Positions 10,497 to 18,435 of a DNA stretch of 64,000 nucleotides are shown here, one piece after another. The notes below the pieces were generated by a model. It worked only from the letters and a program-made list of their open reading frames with translations, did no database searches and was not told the DNA's origin. The DNA is taken from the NCBI RefSeq assembly GCF_014192275.1, contig NZ_JACHXR010000002.1, positions 485,684 through 549,683 on the forward strand. Reading direction: 5' to 3'. The translations under genes were made by a program, and so were the position numbers. This DNA comes from Halomonas stenophila (GTDB lineage: Bacteria; Pseudomonadota; Gammaproteobacteria; Pseudomonadales; Halomonadaceae). Numbering within the stretch: position 1 is the first letter of the stretch; each line of letters opens with the position of its first letter.

Positions 10497-11633
10497 ATGA
10501 AGATCGAACACGTGCTTACGCACCTTCTGGACTACCAGCTCGACGAGGCCTTCGAGAGCGCCTCGATGCGCTTCGAGCGGCGCCGGCACTGCCTGGTCGA
10601 GATCGTCTGCGACGACGGCACCGTGGGCTGGGGGGAGTGCCTGGGCCCGGCCAAGGCCAACGCCACGATCGTGGGGCTCTATGCCGGTGCCCTGATCGGG
10701 GCCAATCCGCTGGAGACCGAGAAGCTCTGGCTGGAGCTCTACAACCGGTTGCGCGATCAGGGGCAACGGGGCCTGACCATGACCGCCCTGAGCGGCATCG
10801 ACATCGCGCTCTGGGACATCAAGGGCAAGTGCTACGGCGCCCCGGTCAGCGAACTGCTCGGCGGGCGCTTCCGCGAGGAGGTGCGGGCCTATGCCACCGG
10901 CTCGTTCCGCCGCGACAGGGGGGACCGGGTCCAGGACGTCGCCGAGGAAGTGGCCGGCTATGCCCGGGAGGGCTTCCATGGCGTCAAGATCAAGATCGGC
11001 TTCGACGTCGAGGAGGACCTGCGCGCCATCGCCGCCGTCCGCGAGGCCATCGGCCCCGAACGGCGGTTGATGATCGATGCCAACCATGGCTACGACCTGC
11101 TCGAGGCGATCGAGGTCGGCAAGCGGGCCGCGCCCTTCGGGATCGACTGGTTCGAGGAGCCGGTACTGCCCGAGCAGATCGACACCTATCGTGCCGTGCG
11201 CCAGGGGCAGCCGATCCCCGTCGCCGGCGGCGAGAACTGGCACGGGCGCTACGCGATGCTCGAGCCGCTGTCGACGCGGGCGGTGGACATCGTCCAGCCC
11301 GACGTCTGCGGTGTGGGCGGCTTCAGCGAGATCCGCCGCGTCGCCGACATGGCGGCGATGTGCGGGGTGCGCCTGGTCCCGCATGTCTGGGGCACGGCGG
11401 TGTGCATCGCCGCCAGCCTGCAGTTCATGGCGGCTCTGCCGCCCGATCCGCCGCGCCGGCGTCCGATCGAGCCGATCCTGGAGTTCGACCGCACCAAGAA
11501 CCCCTTCCGCCAGGCCGTGGTCGAGACGCCGATCGCGCACCGGAAGGGTGTCATTCGCATCCCCGATGGGCCGGGGCTGGGCATCACCATCGACCGTGAT
11601 GCCCTGCAAAAGTATGCGCTGAAGGAGGCGTGA
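10497..11633 (+). CDS. gci: D-galactarolactone cycloisomerase
   Basis: 378 residues, an enolase-superfamily (mandelate racemase/muconate lactonising type) enzyme. It strongly resembles the Agrobacterium galactarolactone cycloisomerase I know, including F-E-S-A-S-M-R-F, G-W-G-E-C-L-G-P, and Y-A-T-G-S-F near the barrel start. The Lys motif V-K-I-K-I-G-F, metal ligands in M-I-D-A-N-H-G-Y, W-F-E-E-P and G-G-E, and a late H-V-W-G-T motif are present. It opens the lactone made by uronate dehydrogenase directly to the 2-keto-3-deoxy-hexarate used by KdgD. The ATG at 10497 has GCAGGA upstream; an earlier in-frame ATG would add a non-conserved leader. Confidence 0.85.
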   Translation: MKIEHVLTHLLDYQLDEAFESASMRFERRRHCLVEIVCDDGTVGWGECLGPAKANATIVGLYAGALIGANPLETEKLWLELYNRLRDQGQRGLTMTALSGIDIALWDIKGKCYGAPVSELLGGRFREEVRAYATGSFRRDRGDRVQDVAEEVAGYAREGFHGVKIKIGFDVEEDLRAIAAVREAIGPERRLMIDANHGYDLLEAIEVGKRAAPFGIDWFEEPVLPEQIDTYRAVRQGQPIPVAGGENWHGRYAMLEPLSTRAVDIVQPDVCGVGGFSEIRRVADMAAMCGVRLVPHVWGTAVCIAASLQFMAALPPDPPRRRPIEPILEFDRTKNPFRQAVVETPIAHRKGVIRIPDGPGLGITIDRDALQKYALKEA

Positions 11634-11764
11634 TGGTGTCCGAGGTTCCCGCCAACATCCGCCCCCTGCAGGGGGCATCGTCGGCGCGTCAGCCACCCCT
11701 GGAGGGCGACCGACGGGCATATCCAGGTCGAACCTGGCGGGCCCATCATTCCCCAATGCCCTGA
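11633..11764 (+). CDS. Possible 43-residue translationally coupled small ORF
   Basis: An ATG overlaps the gci stop codon (TGATG) and is preceded by a strong AAGGAGG about five bases upstream. The encoded peptide is Pro/Arg/Ser-rich with no membrane segment and no similarity that I recognise. It may be a genuine coupled small gene, a remnant of a lost gene, or chance use of a ribosome site lying in the gci end. The gap also contains a 16-bp palindrome, GCCCCCTGCAGGGGGC, at 11661-11676, inside this ORF. Confidence 0.2.
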   Translation: MVSEVPANIRPLQGASSARQPPLEGDRRAYPGRTWRAHHSPMP

Positions 11765-11808
11765 GGCGCTTGGACGCAGGGGCCCTCGATATCGAAGGAG
11801 ATAACGTG

Positions 11809-12606
11809 ATGCTGAATCGGATTCTGGTCACCGGCGCCGCCGGTGGCGTGGGCAAGGCCATCCGTCCCCATCTCGCGTGTCTCGCCCATCGGGTGAGGCT
11901 GTCGGACGTTGCCGACCTGGGCGAGGCGGCCGAGCACGAGGAGATCGTGCCTTGCGACCTGGCCGATGCCCGGGCGGTCAACGCCCTGGTGGCGGATTGC
12001 CGCGGCGTCGTCCACCTGGGCGGCGTATCGGTGGAGAAGCCTTGGGAGGGAATCCTCCAGTCGAACATCATCGGGGTCTACAACCTCTATGAGGCGGCGC
12101 GCCACCTGGGCAAGCCGCGCATCGTGTTCGCCAGCTCGAACCACACCATCGGCTTCTATCCGCGCACCACCCGGATCGACACTCGGGTGCCGCACCGTCC
12201 CGACTCCCTCTACGGGGTCTCGAAGTGCTTCGGCGAGGACCTGGCCAGCCTCTATCACGACAAGTTCGGCGTCGAGACGCTGAGCGTGCGCATCGGCTCG
12301 TGCTTTCCCAAGCCGGCGGATACCCGCATGCTGGCAACCTGGCTGAGCGTCGAGGACTTCGTCGCCCTGCTCGAGCGCGCCTTCGTGGCCCCCAAGCTGG
12401 ACCACACCGTGGTCTACGGGGCCTCGGCCAATGCCGAGAGCTGGTGGGACAACAGCCCAGCGGCGTTTCTCGGCTGGGTGCCCCGCGACAGCTCCGAACC
12501 GTGGCGGGCCGAGGTCGAGGCCGAGGCGGGCCCCATCGACCCGGACGACCCCGCGGTCGTGTATCAGGGGGGCAAGTTCGTGGCTCTCGGGCATCCCGAT
12601 GACTGA
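11809..12606 (+). CDS. udh: Uronate (hexuronate) dehydrogenase
   Basis: 265 residues, a short-chain/extended NAD-binding epimerase-fold enzyme that oxidises D-galacturonate or D-glucuronate to the aldarolactone (EC 1.1.1.203). The Rossmann motif G-A-A-G-G-V-G lies near residues 8-14, and the catalytic S-S-N and Y-G-V-S-K (Tyr about 135, Lys about 139) match known bacterial Udh proteins in length and order. ATG 11809 is eight bases after AAGGAG; a GTG one codon upstream is also possible. Its lactone product is the gci substrate, so the two genes form the galacturonate branch. Confidence 0.9.
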   Translation: MLNRILVTGAAGGVGKAIRPHLACLAHRVRLSDVADLGEAAEHEEIVPCDLADARAVNALVADCRGVVHLGGVSVEKPWEGILQSNIIGVYNLYEAARHLGKPRIVFASSNHTIGFYPRTTRIDTRVPHRPDSLYGVSKCFGEDLASLYHDKFGVETLSVRIGSCFPKPADTRMLATWLSVEDFVALLERAFVAPKLDHTVVYGASANAESWWDNSPAAFLGWVPRDSSEPWRAEVEAEAGPIDPDDPAVVYQGGKFVALGHPDD

Positions 12607-12615
12607 ACGTCGACG

Positions 12616-12637
12616 CCTGCCCCGGAGGCCGGGCAGG
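12616..12637 (+). terminator. Weak candidate terminator after udh
   Basis: A 7-bp stem CCTGCCC / GGGCAGG with an 8-base loop follows udh by 9 bp. Only TTC follows the stem, so termination would be weak. The GntR gene begins 106 bp later. Confidence 0.3.
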
Positions 12638-12658
12638 TTCATGTGAAGACTTGTAGTG

Positions 12659-12666
12659 TGATGTAT
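12659..12666. promoter_or_regulatory. Second copy of the TGATGTAT motif, in the gntR promoter region
   Basis: TGATGTAT lies in an AT-rich stretch (12650-12675) that also contains TATTAT, a possible -10. The same octamer sits in the inverted repeat upstream of kdgD, which suggests that the adjacent GntR protein controls both itself and the catabolic genes. Confidence 0.35.
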
Positions 12667-12743
12667 TATTAATAGCCGACGGTGTGCCTGTCTGCCGTCG
12701 GTGCATGGCAGTATTGATGGAATGGATGGCAAAGGGGGCTGAT

Positions 12744-13478
12744 ATGGCGATATCGAGTTCGTGGGAGGTCCAGCGCGTCAACCGTGCGGGCAGCCTGTCC
12801 CAGGCGGTCGTGGAGCAGCTCGAGCGCCGTATTGCGTCCGGGGAGGTGCCGGTGGGCAGCAAGTTGCCCACCGAGAGTGAGCTGTGCGAGGTCTTCGGGG
12901 TCAGTCGCACGGTGGTGCGCGAGGCCATCACCCACCTCAAGTCGCTGGGGCTGGTCGAGACCCGGCGCGGCGTCGGCACGACGGTGCTGCGCAACGACAC
13001 GGCCGAGCCGCGACCTGCCGTGCACATCAGTCCCCGGACCGTGGAGGATATCCTGGAGGTCCTGGAGCTGCGCCTGACCCTGGAGCCCCCGGCGGCCGAG
13101 CTGGCCGCCCTGCGGCACGACGACGAGGACCGCAAGCGCCTGGAGGCCCGGCATGCCGAGTTCGTCCAGGCCCAGGCGGAGAAGTCACAGGCGCGCCGCG
13201 AGGATTTCGCCTTCCATCATGCGATCATCAAGGCCACCCACAACGCCTGCTTCGATCGTCTCTACGAACCCTTGAGCGACAGCATCATCCCCCGTGCCAA
13301 GCTGCTCAGTATCGATATCGATCCTCGCTCCACGGCGCGTTACCTCGAGCTGGTGCATGAGGAGCACACCCGGATCCTGGAGGCCATCCTCGAGCGGGAT
13401 GGCCCGGCGGCCCGGGCGGCGATGCAGCAGCATCTCGAGCGCTCCCGCGATATGTACGCCCGCTATCGGGATGCCTGA
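12744..13478 (+). CDS. GntR-family (FCD domain) transcriptional regulator of the sugar-acid island
   Basis: 244 residues. The N-terminal winged helix spans about 16-85 (L-P-T-E-S-E-L-C-E-V-F-G-V-S-R-T-V-V-R-E-A-I is the canonical GntR helix-turn-helix). The C-terminal FCD helical domain contains D-x-x-F-H-x-x-I and late H-x-x-I-L-E-A-I motifs, whose His and Asp residues normally bind a metal and a carboxylate ligand. The ATG at 12744 follows AAAGGGGG. It is the last gene of the island and co-directional with udh, so it is the likely local repressor responding to an aldarate or ketodeoxy-hexarate. Ligand and sites are inferred. Confidence 0.8.
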   Translation: MAISSSWEVQRVNRAGSLSQAVVEQLERRIASGEVPVGSKLPTESELCEVFGVSRTVVREAITHLKSLGLVETRRGVGTTVLRNDTAEPRPAVHISPRTVEDILEVLELRLTLEPPAAELAALRHDDEDRKRLEARHAEFVQAQAEKSQARREDFAFHHAIIKATHNACFDRLYEPLSDSIIPRAKLLSIDIDPRSTARYLELVHEEHTRILEAILERDGPAARAAMQQHLERSRDMYARYRDA

Positions 13479-13512
13479 GCACCGCGACGGGCGCGACGCC
13501 TCTCGATGGCCC

Positions 13513-13614
13513 TCAGCGGGCGACCCACAGGCCGACGGCGACGGCGGCGATCACGGTGAGAAAGAAGATGCGGTTGCGGGCGCGGGTATCGCGGGGCGGC
13601 TTGTGGGAGGACAC
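13513..13614 (-). CDS. Small single-span membrane protein (33 residues)
   Basis: A short reading frame begins with GTG, preceded at an ideal six bases by AACGGAG. The N-terminus is basic and hydrophilic (S-S-H-K-P-P-R-D-T-R-A-R-N-R). A hydrophobic segment of about 16 residues follows (I-F-F-L-T-V-I-A-A-V-A-V-G-L-W-V), and the peptide ends A-R. This is a convincing positive-inside, single-span topology. It sits between the gntR 3' end and a divergent hydrolase gene. No function is recognised. The perfect ribosome site and sensible topology argue that it is real. Confidence 0.6.
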   Translation of the reverse strand: MSSHKPPRDTRARNRIFFLTVIAAVAVGLWVAR

Positions 13615-13720
13615 GCGAGACTCCGTTGAGCGGGTGGCGGAAAGACGACTTGGCGGCCCATGGTATCCCCGTTAGCCTGCTACCACCACTCGCGGCCTTC
13701 TGCCTCAACCGGATGATGCC

Positions 13721-14533
13721 ATGCGCCGAACCGACACCCCCGTCCCCCTCCCACTGGTCTTCGCCCATGCCAACGGCTTCCCGGGCCAGAGCTACCGCAA
13801 TTTCCTGTCGCCGCTGGCCGTGCGGTTCGATCTCCAGCCGCTGGACCGTCTCGGTCATCATCCCGACTTTCCGGTGGGCCATAACTGGCTGGCGCTGCGT
13901 GACGAACTGCTCGAGCACCTGGCTCGCTTCGACACTCCGGTGATCGGTGTCGGCCACTCCATGGGCGGGGTGCTGATGGCCATGGCCGCGGAGCGGATAC
14001 CGGCGCGTTTCCACTGCGTGGTGATGCTCGACCCGCCGCTCATGCTGGGGTTCGATGCCCTGGCGATGAAGGCCGCCAAGCGGCTGGGCTTCGTCGACCA
14101 GCTCACCCCGGCGGGGCGCACCCTGGGGCGGCGCGACAACTGGCCGGATCGCCAGGCCATGCGCAACTACCTGCGACGCCGGGGGCTGTTCCGGCGCTTC
14201 ACCGACCAGGCCCTCGACGACTACGTGGATGGCGGTAGCCGTGAGCTCGACGATGGCCGGGTGGTGCTGCTCTACGACCCCGACATCGAGGTGGCGGTCT
14301 TCCGCCACTTGCCCGACCACCTGGACGACCTGCCCAACCGGGTGCATGTCCCCCTGGGGGTACTCGCGGGCAGCGAGTCCGACGTGCTCACCGCGCGTCG
14401 CCGGCGCCGGCTGCGGCGACGCGGGGTACGCCTCGCCAAGGTCCCCGGGGGGCACATGTTTCCCATGGAGCAGCCCGAGGCGACCCGCCAGGCGCTGCTC
14501 TTGATGCTCGACACGCTGCTGGAGGTGCCGTGA
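13721..14533 (+). CDS. Alpha/beta-fold hydrolase
   Basis: 270 residues. An oxyanion-type start (F-A-H-A-N-G-F-P-G) and the nucleophile elbow G-H-S-M-G-G near residue 86 identify an alpha/beta hydrolase. A late Asp is less obvious, and the catalytic His is likely in P-G-G-H-M-F-P near 246. The substrate is unknown. Its last bases overlap the start of a second hydrolase by 4 bp, and a patatin-like gene follows, so the three form a likely operon of (ester) hydrolases. It diverges from the 33-residue membrane peptide gene. Confidence 0.8.
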   Translation: MRRTDTPVPLPLVFAHANGFPGQSYRNFLSPLAVRFDLQPLDRLGHHPDFPVGHNWLALRDELLEHLARFDTPVIGVGHSMGGVLMAMAAERIPARFHCVVMLDPPLMLGFDALAMKAAKRLGFVDQLTPAGRTLGRRDNWPDRQAMRNYLRRRGLFRRFTDQALDDYVDGGSRELDDGRVVLLYDPDIEVAVFRHLPDHLDDLPNRVHVPLGVLAGSESDVLTARRRRRLRRRGVRLAKVPGGHMFPMEQPEATRQALLLMLDTLLEVP

Positions 14534-15387
14534 CCACTCCCCGCCCGCTGGACCTCGCCGAGGGGCGTCTGGCCGGCTTGGCCTGGGGCGAGGCGGGCGC
14601 CCCCATCTGGCTGGCGTTGCATGGCTGGCTCGACAATGCCGCCAGCTTCTCGCGACTGGCGCCACGCCTGGTTGAGGCACTGGGCATCCGGATCGTGGCG
14701 CTGGACTTCGCCGGCCACGGCCAGTCTCGGCATCTCGCCGGCGACTATGCGCTCTGGGACTATTGCCACGATGTCCTCGACGCCCTGGACGCTCTTGGCC
14801 TCGAGCGCGCGCCGCTGCTGGCGCATTCGATGGGCGCCGGCGTGGCCTGCCTGCTCGCCGCCGCGCTGCCCGAGCGGGTCGCCTCACTGACGCTGATCGA
14901 TGGCCTGGGGGCGCTGACCACCGAGGCGGCCGCCGCCCCCGGGCAATTGCGCAAGGGGCTGCGTGCCCATCGTCGCGCCCTCTCGACGCCACCGCGCTAT
15001 CCTGATGAGAAGAGCGCCGTGGCGTCCCGGGTGGCCGGCGGGGCCACGCCCATCGACGGCGAGACGGCGCGCCCGCTGGTGCGGCGCAGCCTCGTCGGGG
15101 AGCCGGATGGCCACTGCCGCCTGAGATCGGATCCGCGCTTGCTGAGGCCCTCGCCGGTGCGTTTCACGCCGGAGCAGGCGATGGCGATGCTGGAGGCGAT
15201 TCGCTGCCCGGTGCTGCTGGTGGAGGGCGAGGGCGGCATCCTCGCCGGCCGTCCGGGGGCCGCGTCCGCCCGGCGGGCCATCGCCGGGCTGCGACGCCGG
15301 GTCCTGCCGGGTGGGCACCATCTTCACCTGGAGCCGGGCGCGGTGGGGGCGGTGGCCGAGGCGATCGTGGCCTGGTTCCGCGACTGA
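14530..15387 (+). CDS. Alpha/beta-fold hydrolase
   Basis: 285 residues. It starts at a GTG overlapping the previous stop codon (GTGA), so translation is coupled. Motifs are L-H-G-W-L-D-N-A-A-S-F (oxyanion loop), D-F-A-G-H-G-Q-S, the nucleophile elbow A-H-S-M-G-A near 99-104, and a C-terminal G-G-H-H-L-H-L-E, which holds the likely catalytic His. It resembles the generic MhpC/YbfF-like esterases; no specific substrate can be assigned. It is unlike its upstream neighbour apart from the fold, so this is not a recent tandem duplication. Confidence 0.8.
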   Translation: MTTPRPLDLAEGRLAGLAWGEAGAPIWLALHGWLDNAASFSRLAPRLVEALGIRIVALDFAGHGQSRHLAGDYALWDYCHDVLDALDALGLERAPLLAHSMGAGVACLLAAALPERVASLTLIDGLGALTTEAAAAPGQLRKGLRAHRRALSTPPRYPDEKSAVASRVAGGATPIDGETARPLVRRSLVGEPDGHCRLRSDPRLLRPSPVRFTPEQAMAMLEAIRCPVLLVEGEGGILAGRPGAASARRAIAGLRRRVLPGGHHLHLEPGAVGAVAEAIVAWFRD

Positions 15388-15400
15388 CAGGGGAGGCGAC

Positions 15401-16495
15401 ATGCGCAAGTCCAACCGCAAGGGCAGGCGGGTCTCGCTGGTGCTGGGCAGTGGCGGTGCTCGAGGCTATGCCCATATCGGGGTGATCGAGGAGCTGGAGG
15501 CCCGGGGCTACGAGATCGTGGCCATGTCCGGGTGCTCCATGGGCGCCCTGGTCGCCGGCGTGCATGCGGCGGGACAGCTCGACCGCTATCGCGACTGGGT
15601 GTGCCAGCTGGACTACTTCGACGTCCTGCGCCTGGTGGATGTGACCTGGAGTCCCATGGGGGCCATGAAGGCCAGCAAGGTGATGAACAAGCTCGACGAG
15701 CTGGTCGGGGACATCCGCATCGAGGATCTGCCGATCCCGGTCACCACCGTGGCGACCGACCTGGTGCGGCAGCGTGAGGTGTGGTTCCAGAGCGGGTCCC
15801 TGCTCGAGGCGATCCGCGCCTCCATCGCCGTGCCGGGGGTGATCACGCCGGTCCACCAGGGCGAGCAGGTGCTGGTGGACGGTGGGCTGCTCAACCCCTT
15901 GCCCATCACGCCGACGGTGTCGACCCGGGCGGACTTCGTCATGGCGGTCAACGTGACCGCCCACAGCCCCGAGCCGGTGAGCCTGGAGTCGCTGCTGTCC
16001 CCGGACGAGGCCGCCAAGGAGCAGGCCAGGGAGGAGGCCCGCGACCGGGGCGGCGCGGTGGACTTCGGCGGCTGGATGGATGGGGTGAAAGGCGCGACCC
16101 GGCGGCTCTTCGAGGGCTTCGGCGGCGGCGCCGAGGGCGACGAGGACGACAGCCTGGCCCGGGGGCGCCGCGCCTGGGGGCGGCTGGACATGATGCTGGC
16201 CTCCTTCGACATCACCCAGGCGGCGCTGGCCAAGTACAAGCTGGCGGGCTATCCCCCGGATGTGCTGATCGAGGTGCCCAAGACGGTCTGCGGCGCCTAC
16301 GAGTTCCATCGTGCCGAGGCGCTGATCCTGCTGGGGCGCCACCTGGCCAAGGAGGCGCTGGATCGACGCGAGGAGGGGGTAGGCCTCGCCGGCAGCAGCC
16401 TGGTGGTGGAGCCGAGGGCCGATGCCGCGGACGACGAGCCGCTGCGGATCGAGGAGACAGGCACCGAGACGGTGGCGCCGGACGACCGGGCCTAG
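15401..16495 (+). CDS. Patatin-like phospholipase (RssA-type)
   Basis: 364 residues. The patatin domain occupies about 10-200. The oxyanion motif G-S-G-G-A-R-G is near 17, the nucleophile in G-C-S-M-G-A near 45 (GxSxG form), and the dyad Asp in D-G-G-L near 165. A low-complexity acidic C-terminal part (G-G-G-A-E-G-D-E-D-D) follows. ATG 15401 has GGGGAGG upstream. The TAG stop codon (16493-16495) lies inside the left end of the inserted MITE-like element, so the original C-terminus was probably different and may have been longer. Confidence 0.85.
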   Translation: MRKSNRKGRRVSLVLGSGGARGYAHIGVIEELEARGYEIVAMSGCSMGALVAGVHAAGQLDRYRDWVCQLDYFDVLRLVDVTWSPMGAMKASKVMNKLDELVGDIRIEDLPIPVTTVATDLVRQREVWFQSGSLLEAIRASIAVPGVITPVHQGEQVLVDGGLLNPLPITPTVSTRADFVMAVNVTAHSPEPVSLESLLSPDEAAKEQAREEARDRGGAVDFGGWMDGVKGATRRLFEGFGGGAEGDEDDSLARGRRAWGRLDMMLASFDITQAALAKYKLAGYPPDVLIEVPKTVCGAYEFHRAEALILLGRHLAKEALDRREEGVGLAGSSLVVEPRADAADDEPLRIEETGTETVAPDDRA

Positions 16496-16762
16496 GGCGC
16501 GTTAACAATCGCACGCACGTTGCGCCGGAGCCGGTGGTTGTGCAGATCGCGGCGTGAACGACGTGGCTTGGTGCTGCCAAGTGAGTCGTGAACAACAAAG
16601 AGCTGCGCAGCCACCGGCCCGGCCCTTCGGGTTGCGCCTCACCAGGCGTCATGCGGCGTTGACGGCCTGGTCAAGGGAACCACCCTTGACGGCGGCCGTC
16701 GCCTGGCCTGACGCCTGGTGAGACAGCAACGCCATCGGCGGACGATTGTTAACGCGCCCTAG
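16492..16762. mobile_element. 271-bp MITE-like element with perfect terminal inverted repeats
   Basis: The left end CTAGGGCGCGTTAACAATCG (16492-16511) is exactly inverted at 16743-16762, a 20-base match. The outer CTAG may be a duplicated target site (CTAG is a known kind of target for IS5-family elements), which leaves 16-bp inverted repeats. The interior has no transposase but contains a second large inverted repeat, CTCACCAGGCGTCA (16638-16651) with its complement at 16709-16722. That repeat encloses a smaller hairpin, GTCAAGGG/CCCTTGAC. The size and structure fit a non-autonomous miniature element; the IS5-type assignment is inference. Confidence 0.8.
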
Positions 16763-17334
16763 CCCTCGCCACGGCGACGCCGCAGCAGCACATAGACCGC
16801 ACCGGTACCGCCGTCGACCTCGCTGGCCGAGCAGAAGGCCAGCACGCTGGGCCACTCGCGCAGCCAGGCATTCACGTGGCTCTTGATCACCGGGTAGTCG
16901 GCGGTGCTGCCCCAGGCCTTGCCGTGGACCACCAGCACGCAGCGTGCCTGGGCCGCCAGGGCGTCGGCCAGGAAGGCCTCGAGTTCGCTGCGTGCCTCCT
17001 CCAGGGTGTGGCCGTGCAGGTCGAGGCCGGCCGCCCAGGGAATCTGGCCGCGCTTGAGCTGGCTGCGGGTGCGGTAGGGTAGGTCGGGCAGGGCGAAGTC
17101 GAGATACTCGGACGGCCGTACCGCCTCGACGCGGCCATCGGAGGTGCGACCGCCGGCGACGCCCTCGCGGGCGGCGGTGGCCGCGGCACGGCGCTCCCGG
17201 GCCGCCTCGTCGGCGCGCCGGGGGCGTCCCGGATCGGCCCGGTTGCTGTGGATCGGGCGCACGCCGGCCTCGCTCAGGGCCTGACGAAAGGCACTGATCT
17301 CGTCGGCGTCCGGGCGTTGGCGGCGTTGGCTCAT
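16759..17334 (-). CDS. Smr-domain DNA/RNA endonuclease family protein
   Basis: 191 residues. The C-terminal Smr domain has the hallmark L-D-L-H-G-H-T near 105-111 and the later V-V-H-G-K-A-W-G-S near 138, corresponding to the HGxG motif. The N-terminal half is charged and probably disordered, as in the proteobacterial SmrA/YdaL type. The start codon at 17334 begins M-S-Q-R-R-Q; the longer open frame is unconserved. The stop codon TAG is supplied by the right end of the MITE-like element, so the last residues may have changed on insertion. It diverges from prmB. Confidence 0.85.
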   Translation of the reverse strand: MSQRRQRPDADEISAFRQALSEAGVRPIHSNRADPGRPRRADEAARERRAAATAAREGVAGGRTSDGRVEAVRPSEYLDFALPDLPYRTRSQLKRGQIPWAAGLDLHGHTLEEARSELEAFLADALAAQARCVLVVHGKAWGSTADYPVIKSHVNAWLREWPSVLAFCSASEVDGGTGAVYVLLRRRRGEG

Positions 17335-17458
17335 GGCTCTCTCGTGGGTCGGCGGGGAGGGGTCAGTATACCGACCCTGGCGTGGCTGTGAACCGCCGCC
17401 GAGGGTACAATCGGTGGCCGCACGCCGCTCCTCGCAACCGTCAACCACAGGATGTCCC

Positions 17459-18415
17459 GTGGCCGAATCTCCCGCTTCACCGTCTTCCTCCTCCCTGGCG
17501 CTCACCGATGACGCCCTCGTCGAGGGCCTGGTCACCCTGAGGGATTGCCTGCGCTGGACCGCCAGCGAGTTCCACCTGGCCGGCCTGCACTACGGTCATG
17601 GCACCGACTCCGCCTGGGACGAGGCCGTGGCGCTGACCCTCGGCGCCCTCCACCTGCCCTGGGATGTCGATCCGGGGGTGCAGGACGCGCGGCTGCTGCC
17701 CATGGAGCGGGCGCGGATCGTCGGCCTGGTGCGCGAGCGCATCGCCACGCGACGGCCGCTGCCCTACCTGCTCGGTGAGGCCTTCTTCGCCGGGGTGCCG
17801 TTCCGCGTGGACGAGCGGGTGCTGATTCCGCGCTCGCCCATTGCCGAGCTCATCGAGCATGGCTTCGGCGCCTGGTTCCCGGTCGAGCCCCCGGCGCGGG
17901 TCCTCGATCTGTGTACCGGCTCGGGCTGTATCGGCATCGCCACGGCCCTGCATCTGCCCACCTGCCAGGTCGACCTGGCCGACATCAGCCCCGAGGCGCT
18001 GGAGGTGGCACGCATCAACATCACCCGCCACGACGTCGGCGACCGGGTCCGGGCCGTCGAGTCGGACGTCTTCGACGGCCTGGCCGGCCGGCGCTACGAC
18101 CTGATCGTCTCCAACCCGCCCTACGTGGATGCCCGGGACCTCACCACCATGCCGGCCGAGTTCCGCCACGAGCCGGGCCTGGCCCTGGGCGCCGGCCGTG
18201 ACGGCCTGGATATCGTGCGGCGCATCCTGCGCGAGGCCCGGGCGCACCTCAGCGACGACGGCGTGCTGATCGTCGAGGTGGGCAACTCCGACCACCATCT
18301 GGAGGCCGCCTTCCCCGAGGTGCCCTTCCTGTGGCTGGAATTCGAGCGCGGCGGCCAGGGCGTGTTCGCCCTCACCGCCGCGGAACTCGACGCCCATGCG
18401 GCGTCCTTCAGCTGA
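17459..18415 (+). CDS. prmB: Ribosomal protein uL3 N5-glutamine methyltransferase
   Basis: 318 residues (E. coli PrmB has 310). It methylates a glutamine of ribosomal protein L3 using S-adenosylmethionine (EC 2.1.1.298). The SAM-binding motif [14 protein letters not shown] is near 150-163, and the substrate-binding N-P-P-Y is near 219-222. The N-terminal helical domain ([12 protein letters not shown]) is typical of PrmB rather than PrmC, and the aroC neighbour is the conserved context for prmB. The start is a GTG with ACAGGA seven bases upstream; no ATG is suitably placed. Confidence 0.92.
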   Translation: MAESPASPSSSSLALTDDALVEGLVTLRDCLRWTASEFHLAGLHYGHGTDSAWDEAVALTLGALHLPWDVDPGVQDARLLPMERARIVGLVRERIATRRPLPYLLGEAFFAGVPFRVDERVLIPRSPIAELIEHGFGAWFPVEPPARVLDLCTGSGCIGIATALHLPTCQVDLADISPEALEVARINITRHDVGDRVRAVESDVFDGLAGRRYDLIVSNPPYVDARDLTTMPAEFRHEPGLALGAGRDGLDIVRRILREARAHLSDDGVLIVEVGNSDHHLEAAFPEVPFLWLEFERGGQGVFALTAAELDAHAASFS

Positions 18416-18435
18416 GCAGTCATAGGAGAACGCCC

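Noticed and set aside
16649..16855. Minus-strand ORF crossing the MITE and the smr 3' end
   Set aside because: It begins inside the smr coding region in another frame and ends in the element's hairpin; no transposase similarity.
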